Assembly (NCBI RefSeq): GCF_001476285.1
Contig: NZ_LDRU01000009.1
Span: 1-64,000 of the forward strand
Length of the DNA stretch: 64,000 nt
Origin: Microbacterium testaceum
GTDB lineage: Bacteria; Actinomycetota; Actinomycetes; Actinomycetales; Microbacteriaceae
Reading direction: 5' to 3'
A program made the translations under genes and the position numbers. Positions 1 through 7,690 of the stretch are shown piece after piece (within the stretch, counting starts at the first letter, position 1; each line of letters starts with the position of its first letter). Below the pieces are notes generated by a model that was not told the origin of the DNA, ran no database searches, and saw nothing but the letters and a program-made list of their open reading frames with translations.

Positions 1-45
1 ACGGAAGGGGGATGCCACGCGGTGTGCGTGGCATCCCCCTTCCGT
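1..45. terminator. Perfect 20-bp hairpin, probable bidirectional terminator
   Basis: Positions 1-20 and 26-45 are exact reverse complements around a 5-base loop (GGTGT). The arms contain an inverted GGATGCC/GGCATCC pair. There is no T-tract, which is usual for actinobacterial terminators. It lies downstream of the minus-strand gene ending at 171 and possibly at the end of a gene left of the window. Confidence 0.7.
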
Positions 46-60
46 GTGCGCGCCCCCGCG

Positions 61-125
61 CATAAACGCGATCCACTCACGTAAACGCGGTGTGCTCGCG
101 TTTCTGTGAGCGGATCGCGTTTATG
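61..125. repeat. Nested hairpin with AAACGCG word twice per arm, 19 bp apart
   Basis: The outer arms 61-80 and 106-125 pair with one mismatch. The word AAACGCG occurs at 64-70 and 83-89, and its complement CGCGTTT at 97-103 and 116-122. The spacing is 19 bp on both sides, so the arms can pair in nested or shifted registers. It sits just beyond the 3' end of the minus-strand gene at 171-803. It has the same geometry as the elements at 14356-14600 and 56584-56656 but a different sequence. Confidence 0.6.
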
Positions 126-170
126 GGGTGCGGCCGTCCCGGCGGCTCCTGCATCAGTCGCCCCGTTTCG

Positions 171-803
171 TCACGGGCAGGGCGTGAGCCAGGCCTTCAC
201 GAACGCCGCGGTCTGGTACGCGTACTGGAACGCCCAGTCGTACAGCGACATGTTCGTGTCGACACCCATCACGGTGACGTCGCCCCCGTAGCACTTCTCG
301 AAGATGTACCGCGTGCGGGCGACATGCGGGGTGAAGGTGATCACGACCGTCTTGTCGCTGGGATGGCTCGCAACGTAGTCGGTGAGGAGTTTGGCCTCGC
401 CGGCGGTGGTGAACGGGTCCGGCCGCTTGCAGGTGACCTCGGGCTCGCCACACGCGTCGATCTGAGAGGCGTCGAAGGCGCGGTCCCCATGCCCCTTTGC
501 GGAACCCGACACGGAGATCAACATCGGCAGGTTGCTATCGGCGTCGCGAAGGGTCTCACCGAGATCGATTCGCTGCTGCTGGGGCGGTCCGATGACGTAC
601 ACGAGGCTCGCATCGGTGGGATCGCCCTGCGGGGGGAAGACGTAGAGGGGGAGCCCCGCCACGACGATCGCGGCGAAAACGACGGCGAGTGCCACGCTGA
701 CCCGACGTACGCGTCGCCACCGTACGCGTCCGCGCTGAGCCTGCGCGATCGCGATGGGCTGTGATTCCGGTGCACCGGCTTCGGTGGGCGAAGAGGTCGT
801 CAC
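171..803 (-). CDS. YdcF/SanA-like DUF218 membrane-anchored protein
   Basis: A 210-residue protein with one N-terminal membrane helix (about residues 36-55) after a basic stretch, then an extracytoplasmic domain. The domain carries DUF218-type segments: a hydrophobic strand DASLVYVIG followed by an Arg helix, DPFTTAGEA in the middle, and a strand plus TPHVARTRYIFEK near the end. Family members (YdcF, SanA) are linked to envelope integrity; their reaction is poorly defined. I chose the GTG at 803 because TACCAT ends 7 bases upstream, which fits a leaderless start; an in-frame ATG at 869 would add 22 unlikely residues. It ends in two Cys-containing loops that could be oxidised outside the cell. 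The specific role is unknown. Confidence 0.6.
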   Translation of the reverse strand: MTTSSPTEAGAPESQPIAIAQAQRGRVRWRRVRRVSVALAVVFAAIVVAGLPLYVFPPQGDPTDASLVYVIGPPQQQRIDLGETLRDADSNLPMLISVSGSAKGHGDRAFDASQIDACGEPEVTCKRPDPFTTAGEAKLLTDYVASHPSDKTVVITFTPHVARTRYIFEKCYGGDVTVMGVDTNMSLYDWAFQYAYQTAAFVKAWLTPCP

Positions 804-935
804 GTAGGCGATGGTAAGTCGCCCTTGTGAACGCCAGATTGCCGACGACAGGTGAGCGCGGCCCGCCACCGACCCCGCGCGATCGCCTCGGGATGCCGAG
901 TCCGCGTCGACTCTCCCTGCTCATCGGGCCGAGCA

Positions 936-976
936 CGTTCGCCCCGGCACCGCGGTTTCGGGTGCAGGGGCGAACG
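936..976. terminator. Stem-loop after the nitroreductase gene
   Basis: The arms CGTTCGCCCC (936-945) and GGGGCGAACG (967-976) pair perfectly, with a further inner GCACC/GGTGC pairing. It starts 20 bases past the stop of the minus-strand nitroreductase gene, so it is probably its terminator. It also lies upstream of the next minus-strand gene. Confidence 0.65.
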
Positions 977-996
977 AGTGTCGGCGGGTGTCGTGG

Positions 997-1581
997 TCAG
1001 GCGTCGACGAGCAGCGACTCCGCGATCGTGCGGCGCTCGCGCGGCGCGAGCTCGCGCTGGCGCAGGCCCTCTTCGGCCGCGTCGACGTCGCCGAGGGCTC
1101 CCACGGCGATGACGGTCACCGGCACGAAGCGGGGCTCGATGTCGAAGGCCGCGCGGAGGGCATCGACCTCGAAGCCGCCCATCTGGTGCGTCGCGAGACC
1201 CTCGGTGTGCGCCTGCACGGTGAAGTGCGCGGCGGCCTGACCGGCGTCGTACAGTGCCCAGGGGCGTGCCTCGCCCTCGGCGGTCTCGGTCTCGGCGAGG
1301 ACGACGATCAGCGCGCCGGCGGCCGGAGCCCATGCCTGGTTGAAGCCCATCAGGGCCGACACGACGCGGGCGTGCGCGTCGCCGCCGCGACGGGCGACGA
1401 TGAGGCGCCACGGCTGGTGGTTCATGCCCGACGGTGCCCAGCGGGCGGCTTCCAGGGCTGAACGCAGCGCGGCTTCGTCGATGGGCGTCTCGGGGTCGAA
1501 GACGCGGGTGCTCCAGCGCTCGGCGAGCACGTCGAGGATGGGAGCGTCAGTGGGGGCGGTGCGATCGAGAACGAGAGACAT
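997..1581 (-). CDS. Nitroreductase family protein
   Basis: A 194-residue FMN-dependent oxidoreductase of the nitroreductase fold. The N-terminal RWSTRVFDPETPI segment gives the Arg/Ser phosphate-binding motif. AARWAPSGMNHQPWRLIV is the classical (A.WAPS..N.QPW) FMN-binding stretch at about residues 43-60. A C-terminal Arg-rich helix follows. Such enzymes reduce nitro compounds, quinones or enals with NAD(P)H; the physiological substrate cannot be read from sequence. The ATG at 1581 is preceded by a strong GGAGGA Shine-Dalgarno 5 bases upstream, one of the minority of genes here with a clear SD leader, so it is translated differently from its leaderless neighbours. The 387-bp spacer upstream (1582-1968) holds the zwf terminator and no gene I can support. 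Confidence 0.85.
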   Translation of the reverse strand: MSLVLDRTAPTDAPILDVLAERWSTRVFDPETPIDEAALRSALEAARWAPSGMNHQPWRLIVARRGGDAHARVVSALMGFNQAWAPAAGALIVVLAETETAEGEARPWALYDAGQAAAHFTVQAHTEGLATHQMGGFEVDALRAAFDIEPRFVPVTVIAVGALGDVDAAEEGLRQRELAPRERRTIAESLLVDA

Positions 1582-1845
1582 GGGTCCTCCTGTGGAAAGA
1601 AAACTGAGCCGGGACGCCGTTGACCCGAACCAGTGAACGCCACGCGCGCACGAGATGTTCCCATGTGACGTCGTGCGTCGCGCCCTCATAGAGAGATTTC
1701 AGGATGCCGCGCCCCGCGCGCGTCGATGATCGACGGCTCGGCACCGTGCCGCAACCGTGCCACCCGCGGAGGACGAGCGCGCTGACGCTGCCGCCCCGAC
1801 CCCGGCCCCGTGGCCGCGTCTGTCACGCACGCGTCCGTGACGAGC

Positions 1846-1911
1846 GGAGGGTGAGGGACGAGAGGAGGATGCCTCGGGCCCGAGGGTCCTCCGTTCGTCC
1901 CAGGCCCTCCC
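1846..1911. terminator. Long compound stem-loop after zwf
   Basis: Nested complementary segments (GGAGGG/CCCTCC, GGGACGA/TCGTCCC, GGAGGA/TCCTCC, CCTCGG/CCGAGG) stack into one hairpin of about 66 bases. It begins about 58 bases past the stop of zwf in the minus direction. It is an intrinsic-type terminator without a U-tract. The rest of the 1582-1968 spacer shows nothing clear except a short direct repeat ACCGGCTCGAC near 1937-1972. Confidence 0.65.
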
Positions 1912-1968
1912 TTGGTCATCCGATCAACACAGGGTCACCGGCTCGACACCCGGCCACCGGCTCGACCC

Positions 1969-3330
1969 TCAGTCCCTCCAGGAAGCCGGGCCGGCGCTCC
2001 CCGCCGCGTACTCGTCGAGCGGCACCTCGTTCTGGCGCCACGCGTCGATCACCGGCTGCACGATGCGCCAGCACTGCTCGGCCGCATCGCCGCGGACGGC
2101 GAGCATCGCGTCGCCGTCGAGGATGCCCGAGAGCACTTCGCCGTACGCCTTGAGCGCGCCCTCGCCGAGGTCGGCGTCGAGGGTCACGCGCTCGAGCTCG
2201 AGCGGGTCGTCGGCGCCGTTGACGTTGAGCTCGAGGCTCATCGTGTCGGGGCCGAGCGAGAACACGAGCTTCGACGGGTCGCTCTCGCCGACGAATCCGC
2301 CCGGAAGGTGCCGCACGGGCTTGAAGGTGACGGTGACGGCCGGGTCTCCGGCATCCAGAGCCTTGCCCGATCGGAGCGTGATGGGCACACCCTGCCAGCG
2401 CGCGGTGCGCACCTCGACGGTCATCTCGGCGAGCGTCTCGGTGTTGCGCGACGGGTCGACGCCGGGCTCGTCGACGTACGAGACGAAGTGCCGCTCGCCC
2501 ACCTCGCCCGCGGTGTAGCGGGCGCGGCGGGAGTTCTTGACCGGGTCGTCGTCGAGCACGTGCGTTGCGCGCAGCACGGCCGACGTCGCGTCGCGCAGGT
2601 CGAGCTGGTCGAGAGATGACGGCGGCTCCATCGTGACGAACGCCATGACCTGCAGCAGGTGGCTCTGGATCATGTCGACCAGGGCTCCCGCGGAGTCGTA
2701 GTACCCGGCGCGGCCCTCGAGGCCGAGCTTCTCGGGGAAGTCGACCGTGATGGTCGCGATGTCGTCGGCCGACCACACGCTCTCGATGAGACGGTTGGCG
2801 AAGCGCACGCCCAGCAGATTGAGCACCGTGGATCGACCGAGGAAGTGGTCGATGCGGAAGACCTGGTCTTCGGGGACGAGGGTCGCGAGCTGCTGGTTGA
2901 GCTTGTGGGCGCTGGCTTCGTCGGTGCCGAAGGGCTTCTCGAGCGCGAGGATCGTGCCCGCGGGGATCGTGACGTCGGCGAGGGCGAGGCACGACTTCTC
3001 GGTCACGGCCGGGGGGACGGCGAAGTACAGCGCCGGGCGTCCTTCGGCGTCGTCCAGGAGCGTCTGCAGGTCGGCGGCCTTGGTGATGTCGGCTCGCGAG
3101 TAGGTCGTCGCCGAGACCTGGTCGAAGGCGGCCTCGGCATCCATCGTCTGGAAGGCCTTCTTCACGACCTCGCGCCAGTGCTCGTCGGTCCAGTCGTCCA
3201 TGCCGGCGCCGTGCAGGCGGATGGAGCGCTTCGGCTCGCGCGCGAGCAACTGGCCGAGGGCCGGGAGGAGCAGTCGAGAGGTGAGGTCGCCCGAGGCGCC
3301 CAGGATGATCAGGGTCGTGTCCGCCGCCAT
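1969..3330 (-). CDS. zwf: Glucose-6-phosphate dehydrogenase
   Basis: Oxidises glucose 6-phosphate to 6-phosphogluconolactone with NAD(P)+, the entry to the oxidative pentose phosphate pathway. It is 453 residues, shorter than the usual 480-510. The nucleotide-binding GASGDL is at residues 11-16, EKPFG at 131-135, and the active-site RIDHFLG at 159-165 (family consensus RIDHYLGKE). The C-terminal beta-sheet domain follows. It stands alone here, without the tal/tkt/opcA/pgl genes that flank the main actinobacterial zwf, so it may be a second copy with a relaxed role. The start ATG at 3330 is preceded by TACGGT 6 bases upstream, a leaderless arrangement. It is divergent from the GH15 gene. Confidence 0.9.
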   Translation of the reverse strand: MAADTTLIILGASGDLTSRLLLPALGQLLAREPKRSIRLHGAGMDDWTDEHWREVVKKAFQTMDAEAAFDQVSATTYSRADITKAADLQTLLDDAEGRPALYFAVPPAVTEKSCLALADVTIPAGTILALEKPFGTDEASAHKLNQQLATLVPEDQVFRIDHFLGRSTVLNLLGVRFANRLIESVWSADDIATITVDFPEKLGLEGRAGYYDSAGALVDMIQSHLLQVMAFVTMEPPSSLDQLDLRDATSAVLRATHVLDDDPVKNSRRARYTAGEVGERHFVSYVDEPGVDPSRNTETLAEMTVEVRTARWQGVPITLRSGKALDAGDPAVTVTFKPVRHLPGGFVGESDPSKLVFSLGPDTMSLELNVNGADDPLELERVTLDADLGEGALKAYGEVLSGILDGDAMLAVRGDAAEQCWRIVQPVIDAWRQNEVPLDEYAAGSAGPASWRD

Positions 3331-3443
3331 GGGGCAACCGTAGCGCTCGGCTCCGACATCCTCGGGATGCTTGCAGCGCGCGCATGGATGCCACTATCGA
3401 GATGTTCTGCCACGATGTCGGCGGCACCTGCCATGATCCGAGG

Positions 3444-5216
3444 GTGACCACTCCGATCGAGGACTACGCGGTCCTCAGCAACTGCCGCTCCGCAGCCCTG
3501 GTCTCCCGCGACGGGAGCATCGACTGGCTCTGCCTGCCGCGGTACGACAGCGGGTCGATGCTCGGTGCCCTCCTCGGCGACGAGTCGCACGGGCGGTGGT
3601 CGCTGCGCCCCGCCGATCCCGAGGCCCGGGCGACCCGGCGCTACGACGGCGACACCTTCGTCCTCGTGACGCGCTGGGAGACAACGACCGGTGTCGCCGA
3701 CGTCTACGACGCGATGCCGGTAGACGAGGGCGTCGAAGCGGTGATCCGCCGCGTGGTCGGGGTGTCGGGCGAGGTCGACTTCGTCAGCGAGGTCCGTCTG
3801 CGCTTCGACTACGCGCGCGCCGTCCCGTGGGTCCAGCAGATCGGACAGGGCGGCGAACACGCGATCCTCGCCGTCGCGGGTCCCGATGCCGTCGTCATCC
3901 GGGGTCCGCGCCTGATCGCCGTCGACACCGCACATCGCGGCCGGTGGACGACGGCGGCCGGGAAGAGCGTCGATTCCGTGCTCTCGTGGGGCCCGTCGTG
4001 GCAGGCCGCCCCCGCGGCGTTCAACGTCGAGGCGGCCCTCGAACGCACGCGCGAATGGTGGGCCGCGTGGGCCGACCGCGTGCAGTCCGCCGGCACGCAC
4101 GCGGCGCTCGTCACCCGCTCGCTCATGGTGCTGCGCGCCCTCACGCACTCCGAGACCGGCGGCATCGTCGCGGCCGCGACCACGTCGCTCCCCGAGGCCT
4201 TCGGCGGCTCCCGCAACTGGGACTACCGCTACGTGTGGCTGCGCGACGCCGCGCTCACGCTGAGCGCCTACATCGACCACGGATACCTGGATGCCGCCCA
4301 GCACTGGCGCACGTGGCTGCTCCGGGCGATCGCGGGCGATCCCGCCGACGTGCAGATCATGTACGGCATCGCGGGGGAGCGCGATCTGCCCGAGCGCGAG
4401 ATCGCGAGTCTTCCGGGGTACGGCGGGGCCGCGCCCGTGCGGATCGGCAACGGGGCGGTCACGCAGTACCAGGCCGATGTCATCGGCGAGGTCATGGTGG
4501 CCCTCGAGGCCGCGCGGAACGCCGGCGTCGAAGAGACGACCTTCTCGTGGTCGCTCCAGCGCGCCCTGCTGAACCAGCTCGCGGGCGAGGTCGACAAGCC
4601 CGACCTCGGCATCTGGGAGATGCGCGGTGAGCCGCACTACTTCACCCACTCCCGGGCGATGGTGTGGGCGGCGTTCGACCGTGGCATCCGGGCCGTCGAA
4701 GAGGGCGGTCGTGAGGGCGAGGTCGACACGTGGCGCGCGCTGCGCGACAGTGTGCGCGCCGACATCGATGCCCGCGGTGTGCACGAAGGCGGCTGGTTCA
4801 CGCAGCACTTCGACACCGACGAGGTCGACGCCTCGCTGCTCGTGCTGCCGCAGGTGGGCTTCTGCGCCTACGACGATCCGCGCATGCTCGCCACGGTCGC
4901 GCGCATGGAAGAGACGCTCATGCCCGACGGGTGGCTCCTGCGCTACCGCACCACCGGTGTCGACGGGCTCAGCGGCGACGAGCATCCCTTCCTCGCGTGC
5001 TCGTTCTGGCTGGTCGGGCAGTACGCGCACAGCGGGCGGCGCGACGAGGCCGTGGGGTTGATGAAGCGCCTCACGGCGGTCGCGAACGACCTCGGTCTGC
5101 TGTCGGAGGAGTACGACCCCACGACGAAGCGGCAGGCCGGCAACACCCCCCAGGCCCTGTCGCATCTCGCGCTCGTGGGCGCGGCCGACGCCCTGGATGC
5201 CACGGCTCCGCGCTGA
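3444..5216 (+). CDS. Glycoside hydrolase family 15 (trehalase/glucoamylase-like)
   Basis: A 590-residue cytoplasmic enzyme with an N-terminal beta-sandwich (IEDYAVLSNCRSAALV, SRDGSIDWLCLPRYDS) and an (alpha/alpha)6 barrel. The barrel has the GH15 signature NWDYRYVWLRDA at residues 258-269, a WEMRGEPHYFTHS segment carrying the probable general acid near 392, and a C-terminal SEEYDP segment with the probable catalytic base. Actinobacterial members of this architecture are trehalases or alpha-glucosidases that release glucose from trehalose or malto-oligosaccharides. I chose GTG 3444 because CATGAT ends 6 bases upstream and the family begins (M)TTPIEDYA; an upstream ATG at 3384 adds an atypical Cys-rich stretch. 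Glucose produced could feed the divergent zwf, though shared regulation is only inference. Confidence 0.85.
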   Translation: MTTPIEDYAVLSNCRSAALVSRDGSIDWLCLPRYDSGSMLGALLGDESHGRWSLRPADPEARATRRYDGDTFVLVTRWETTTGVADVYDAMPVDEGVEAVIRRVVGVSGEVDFVSEVRLRFDYARAVPWVQQIGQGGEHAILAVAGPDAVVIRGPRLIAVDTAHRGRWTTAAGKSVDSVLSWGPSWQAAPAAFNVEAALERTREWWAAWADRVQSAGTHAALVTRSLMVLRALTHSETGGIVAAATTSLPEAFGGSRNWDYRYVWLRDAALTLSAYIDHGYLDAAQHWRTWLLRAIAGDPADVQIMYGIAGERDLPEREIASLPGYGGAAPVRIGNGAVTQYQADVIGEVMVALEAARNAGVEETTFSWSLQRALLNQLAGEVDKPDLGIWEMRGEPHYFTHSRAMVWAAFDRGIRAVEEGGREGEVDTWRALRDSVRADIDARGVHEGGWFTQHFDTDEVDASLLVLPQVGFCAYDDPRMLATVARMEETLMPDGWLLRYRTTGVDGLSGDEHPFLACSFWLVGQYAHSGRRDEAVGLMKRLTAVANDLGLLSEEYDPTTKRQAGNTPQALSHLALVGAADALDATAPR

Positions 5217-5260
5217 GCCCGCCCCCCCCGCCGCGGGTGACTGCGCCTGTCGAGGCCTCC

Positions 5261-5285
5261 GGTCCCTTCGACGGGCTCAAGGACC
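5261..5285. repeat. GGTCCCT-type dispersed palindrome, copy 1
   Basis: Imperfect palindrome GGTCCCT..GACGGGCTC..AGGACC between the GH15 stop and the next gene. The reverse complement of the element at 9798-9821 has the same form (GGTCCCT-CGACGAGCTC-AGGGACC). It belongs to a widely seen class of short repeats containing TTCGACAAGCTCA-like cores in high-GC bacteria. It may end transcription of the GH15 gene. Confidence 0.55.
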
Positions 5286-5344
5286 TCGCGCACGGGGCGG
5301 GTGAGACCGCCCTCGCCCCCACCGCGCGGCCCTAGAGTCATCGC

Positions 5345-6022
5345 ATGGACGACGACGTCGAGCTGCGCCGCCTGCGCGAGCAGGTCTACGGCGTCGACGG
5401 TGCCGCCGCCACGCCGGCGATGATCGCCCGGCTCGCCGAGCTCGAGGAGAGCACGCGACGTCCGACGGTCGCGGAAGATCCTCCCGCCGAGACACCGGAT
5501 GCCGAGCCCCCGGCCCCCGTGGCAGAGGTCGCCGAACCGGCCGCCCGTCGTCCGGCCCTCCGGTGGGCGCTCGGCGCGGTCGCCGCCGTCGCCCTCGTCG
5601 GGCTCGGCGTCGCGATCGGCTCCACGTTCGCGGCCCCGCCGTCGACCGCGGCCACCGCCGATCCCGCCGAGGCGAGCCTGCCCGAGCTCACCTTCCCGCA
5701 GACGGCCGAAGACGTCATCTCGGCCGAGATCCTGAGCGACAGCGGCATCGACCCGGCGAGTACGCGCTACATCGCGACCGTGAGCGACTTCCGCATCTAC
5801 CTCGCCCGGCCGGACGACGGCGATGGGCGCTGCATCGCGACCTTCACCTCCACCGAGAACCGTCCCTGGTCGGCCGGATGCGCGAGCGGAGCGCAGGTCG
5901 GGGCCGCTGTCTTCGGCATCGACGACCGACTCACCGTCGCGATCGGCGAGCCCGTCTCGTCGGGGGTCGATGGCATCCCGATCCGTCTGTCCGACAGCGT
6001 CACGGCATTCGTGGCGCGCTGA
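5345..6022 (+). CDS. Single-pass membrane protein of unknown function
   Basis: A 225-residue protein I do not recognise. Residues 1-75 are acidic and Pro/Ala-rich, with a short amphipathic start (DDDVELRRLREQVYG). A single membrane helix lies at about 75-95 (LRWALGAVAAVALVGLGVAI). An extracytoplasmic domain of about 120 residues follows with two Cys (CIATFTST.., GCASGA) that could form a disulfide. The layout suggests a bitopic N-in/C-out protein. TAGAGT lies 6 bases before the ATG, so the transcript is probably leaderless. The downstream VOC gene starts 14 bases after this stop and is likely co-transcribed. Confidence 0.6.
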   Translation: MDDDVELRRLREQVYGVDGAAATPAMIARLAELEESTRRPTVAEDPPAETPDAEPPAPVAEVAEPAARRPALRWALGAVAAVALVGLGVAIGSTFAAPPSTAATADPAEASLPELTFPQTAEDVISAEILSDSGIDPASTRYIATVSDFRIYLARPDDGDGRCIATFTSTENRPWSAGCASGAQVGAAVFGIDDRLTVAIGEPVSSGVDGIPIRLSDSVTAFVAR

Positions 6023-6036
6023 ACGAAGGAGACCCC

Positions 6037-6417
6037 ATGTTCGACCCTGCCGGTGCCTTCCCGGGCTTCGCCGTCGACGACCTCGACGCCGCCCATCGGT
6101 TCTACGCGGACACGCTCGGCCTCACCGTGGAGGTTCTGGCCGGCTCGGGCTTCCTGTCGCTCCAGCTCGCCTCGGGCGGGAGCGTGCTCGTCTACGGCAA
6201 GCCGAACCACACGCCCGCGTCGTTCACGGTGCTGAACTTCCCCGTCGCGGATGTCGAGGCGGCCGTCGACGACCTGCGGGCGCGCGGCGTCGAGACGAAG
6301 ATCTACGACGATGCGGACTTCCCCACCGACTCGCGCGGGATCATGCGCGAGGGCGGACCGCTGATCGCGTGGTTCCGCGACCCGGCGGGCAACGTGCTCG
6401 CGGTCCTCGAGGAGTGA
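6037..6417 (+). CDS. VOC family (glyoxalase-like) protein
   Basis: A 126-residue vicinal-oxygen-chelate fold protein with two beta-alpha-beta-beta-beta units. It opens FPGFAVDDLDAAHRFYADTLGL, the typical first half, and closes with WFRDPAGNVLAVLEE, where the Glu is a usual metal ligand. Family members include glyoxalases, extradiol dioxygenases and resistance proteins; at this size it could be any of these, so no reaction is assigned. An AAGGAG ribosome site precedes the ATG, and it follows the membrane-protein gene by 14 bases. The stop is 7 bases from the stop of the convergent gene, with no clear terminator between. Confidence 0.8.
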   Translation: MFDPAGAFPGFAVDDLDAAHRFYADTLGLTVEVLAGSGFLSLQLASGGSVLVYGKPNHTPASFTVLNFPVADVEAAVDDLRARGVETKIYDDADFPTDSRGIMREGGPLIAWFRDPAGNVLAVLEE

Positions 6418-6424
6418 CGCCGCG

Positions 6425-7582
6425 TCAGCCGGCCGGCTGCAGGTCGGTGCCGGTGGCGTCGAGGCGGAAGAACGCGTCGCGGTAGTCGTCGCGTAGCCCG
6501 AAGGACATCTCCGGCGCGCCGACGTTGCGGATGAACGTCGGGCTCTGGACATCGTCGTCGGTCGCGCGCTCGATGCGAGCCGACGCACCGTCGGTGGGAA
6601 GCCCGCTCTGGGCGGACGCCTGCTCCATCGCGGGCCAGAGCCGGTCGAGGGCGACGTCCGACCACGAGAACTGCTCCTCCGCGAGCTCGGGCTGACTGTG
6701 AGCCGCCCCGTCGTGGCTCACGACGCCGCCGCGGTAGGTCCACTCGTCGGTCTCGACGGCCCCGACGCGGATCGGGGCGTCGACGATGACGGCATCCGGG
6801 ATCACCGTGATCGACACGACCCGGTCGTGCCCGATCGCGTCCTGGAGCGCCCCTTCGGCGGTCTTGAGCGCGTCGGGGTGCCGCATGTCGACGCTCCACC
6901 GGCCGTCCGACCAGGCGTCGAGGGTCAGCCCGACCGCCTCGCGGAAGGGCAGCACCACGACGGCACCCGCGAGCACGGCGACGAGCGTGAACACCGCCAG
7001 GCGCAGGGGCCGTCCACGGCGGCCGATGCCGATCAGCGGTCCGCGGCGGCGACCCTTGTCGATGCGCGTCCCGGGGGGAATCGGGCGGACGTCGACCTCG
7101 GAACGGGGCGGGACGACGAGGCGCGCGATCTCGGCGGGCGAGAGCTCCCCGTCGGCGAAGGCGATCTCGGGCCCGCCCTCGAGGAGGATCGCGACGTCGC
7201 GCTCGAGGCCGGCCTGGTAGGCGGGCAGCTCGGTCAGGGGCACGAGCCTGCGGATGGTCGTCGCCCACGCGTCCCCCGTGAGCGAGACCGCCGTGACGTC
7301 GATGTCGCACACGGGCTGCTCGTTGACGAACGTGCCGGTCTGGCGCACCGCGTCGATGCGCGCGCGTCCGAGACGCCGGGCATCGCGGGCTTCCTGCACG
7401 GCGGCAGGGGAGGGGAGCGCAGCAGCGAGCCCCCCGCCCAGCCGCGAGACGGTGGTCGCGGCGATACAGACCCCGATGGCGATGCCGAAGATGAGCATCC
7501 CCGGGTCCGGATTCCCCAGAAGCGAGACGACGAGACCGCCGATCGCTGCCCCCAGCGCGGCGAAAGCAAGAAGGCGGAGCAC
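6425..7582 (-). CDS. Multi-domain membrane protein of unknown function
   Basis: A 385-residue protein I cannot place. Two hydrophobic helices open the protein (residues 1-50). A predicted cytoplasmic region of about 140 residues follows (a beta-rich segment with FVNEQPVCDIDVTAV). A third helix is at about 205-225. The C-terminal part of about 150 residues, probably outside the membrane, carries no cysteines. GTG at 7582 is chosen because TAGGCT ends 6 bases upstream (leaderless). It is convergent with the VOC gene and separated from the ABC operon by a strong terminator, so it is a single-gene unit. Confidence 0.55.
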   Translation of the reverse strand: MLRLLAFAALGAAIGGLVVSLLGNPDPGMLIFGIAIGVCIAATTVSRLGGGLAAALPSPAAVQEARDARRLGRARIDAVRQTGTFVNEQPVCDIDVTAVSLTGDAWATTIRRLVPLTELPAYQAGLERDVAILLEGGPEIAFADGELSPAEIARLVVPPRSEVDVRPIPPGTRIDKGRRRGPLIGIGRRGRPLRLAVFTLVAVLAGAVVVLPFREAVGLTLDAWSDGRWSVDMRHPDALKTAEGALQDAIGHDRVVSITVIPDAVIVDAPIRVGAVETDEWTYRGGVVSHDGAAHSQPELAEEQFSWSDVALDRLWPAMEQASAQSGLPTDGASARIERATDDDVQSPTFIRNVGAPEMSFGLRDDYRDAFFRLDATGTDLQPAG

Positions 7583-7625
7583 CGAAAGAGCCTAATCGCC
7601 CCGTGAGAACACGGCGAGGAGGGGA

Positions 7626-7671
7626 GGGAAGAGGGGAGGGATGCCGAAGCCCTGGCATCCCTCCCCCTTCC
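7626..7671. terminator. Terminator of the ABC exporter operon, built on an inverted GGATGCC pair
   Basis: The arms 7633-7645 and 7654-7666 pair perfectly over 13 bp around an 8-base loop, and the stem continues with bulges. The core of the stem is GGATGCC/GGCATCC. It lies 20-65 bases past the stop of the minus-strand permease gene. Confidence 0.8.
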
Positions 7672-7690
7672 TCGCCGCGGCGCGCCGACC

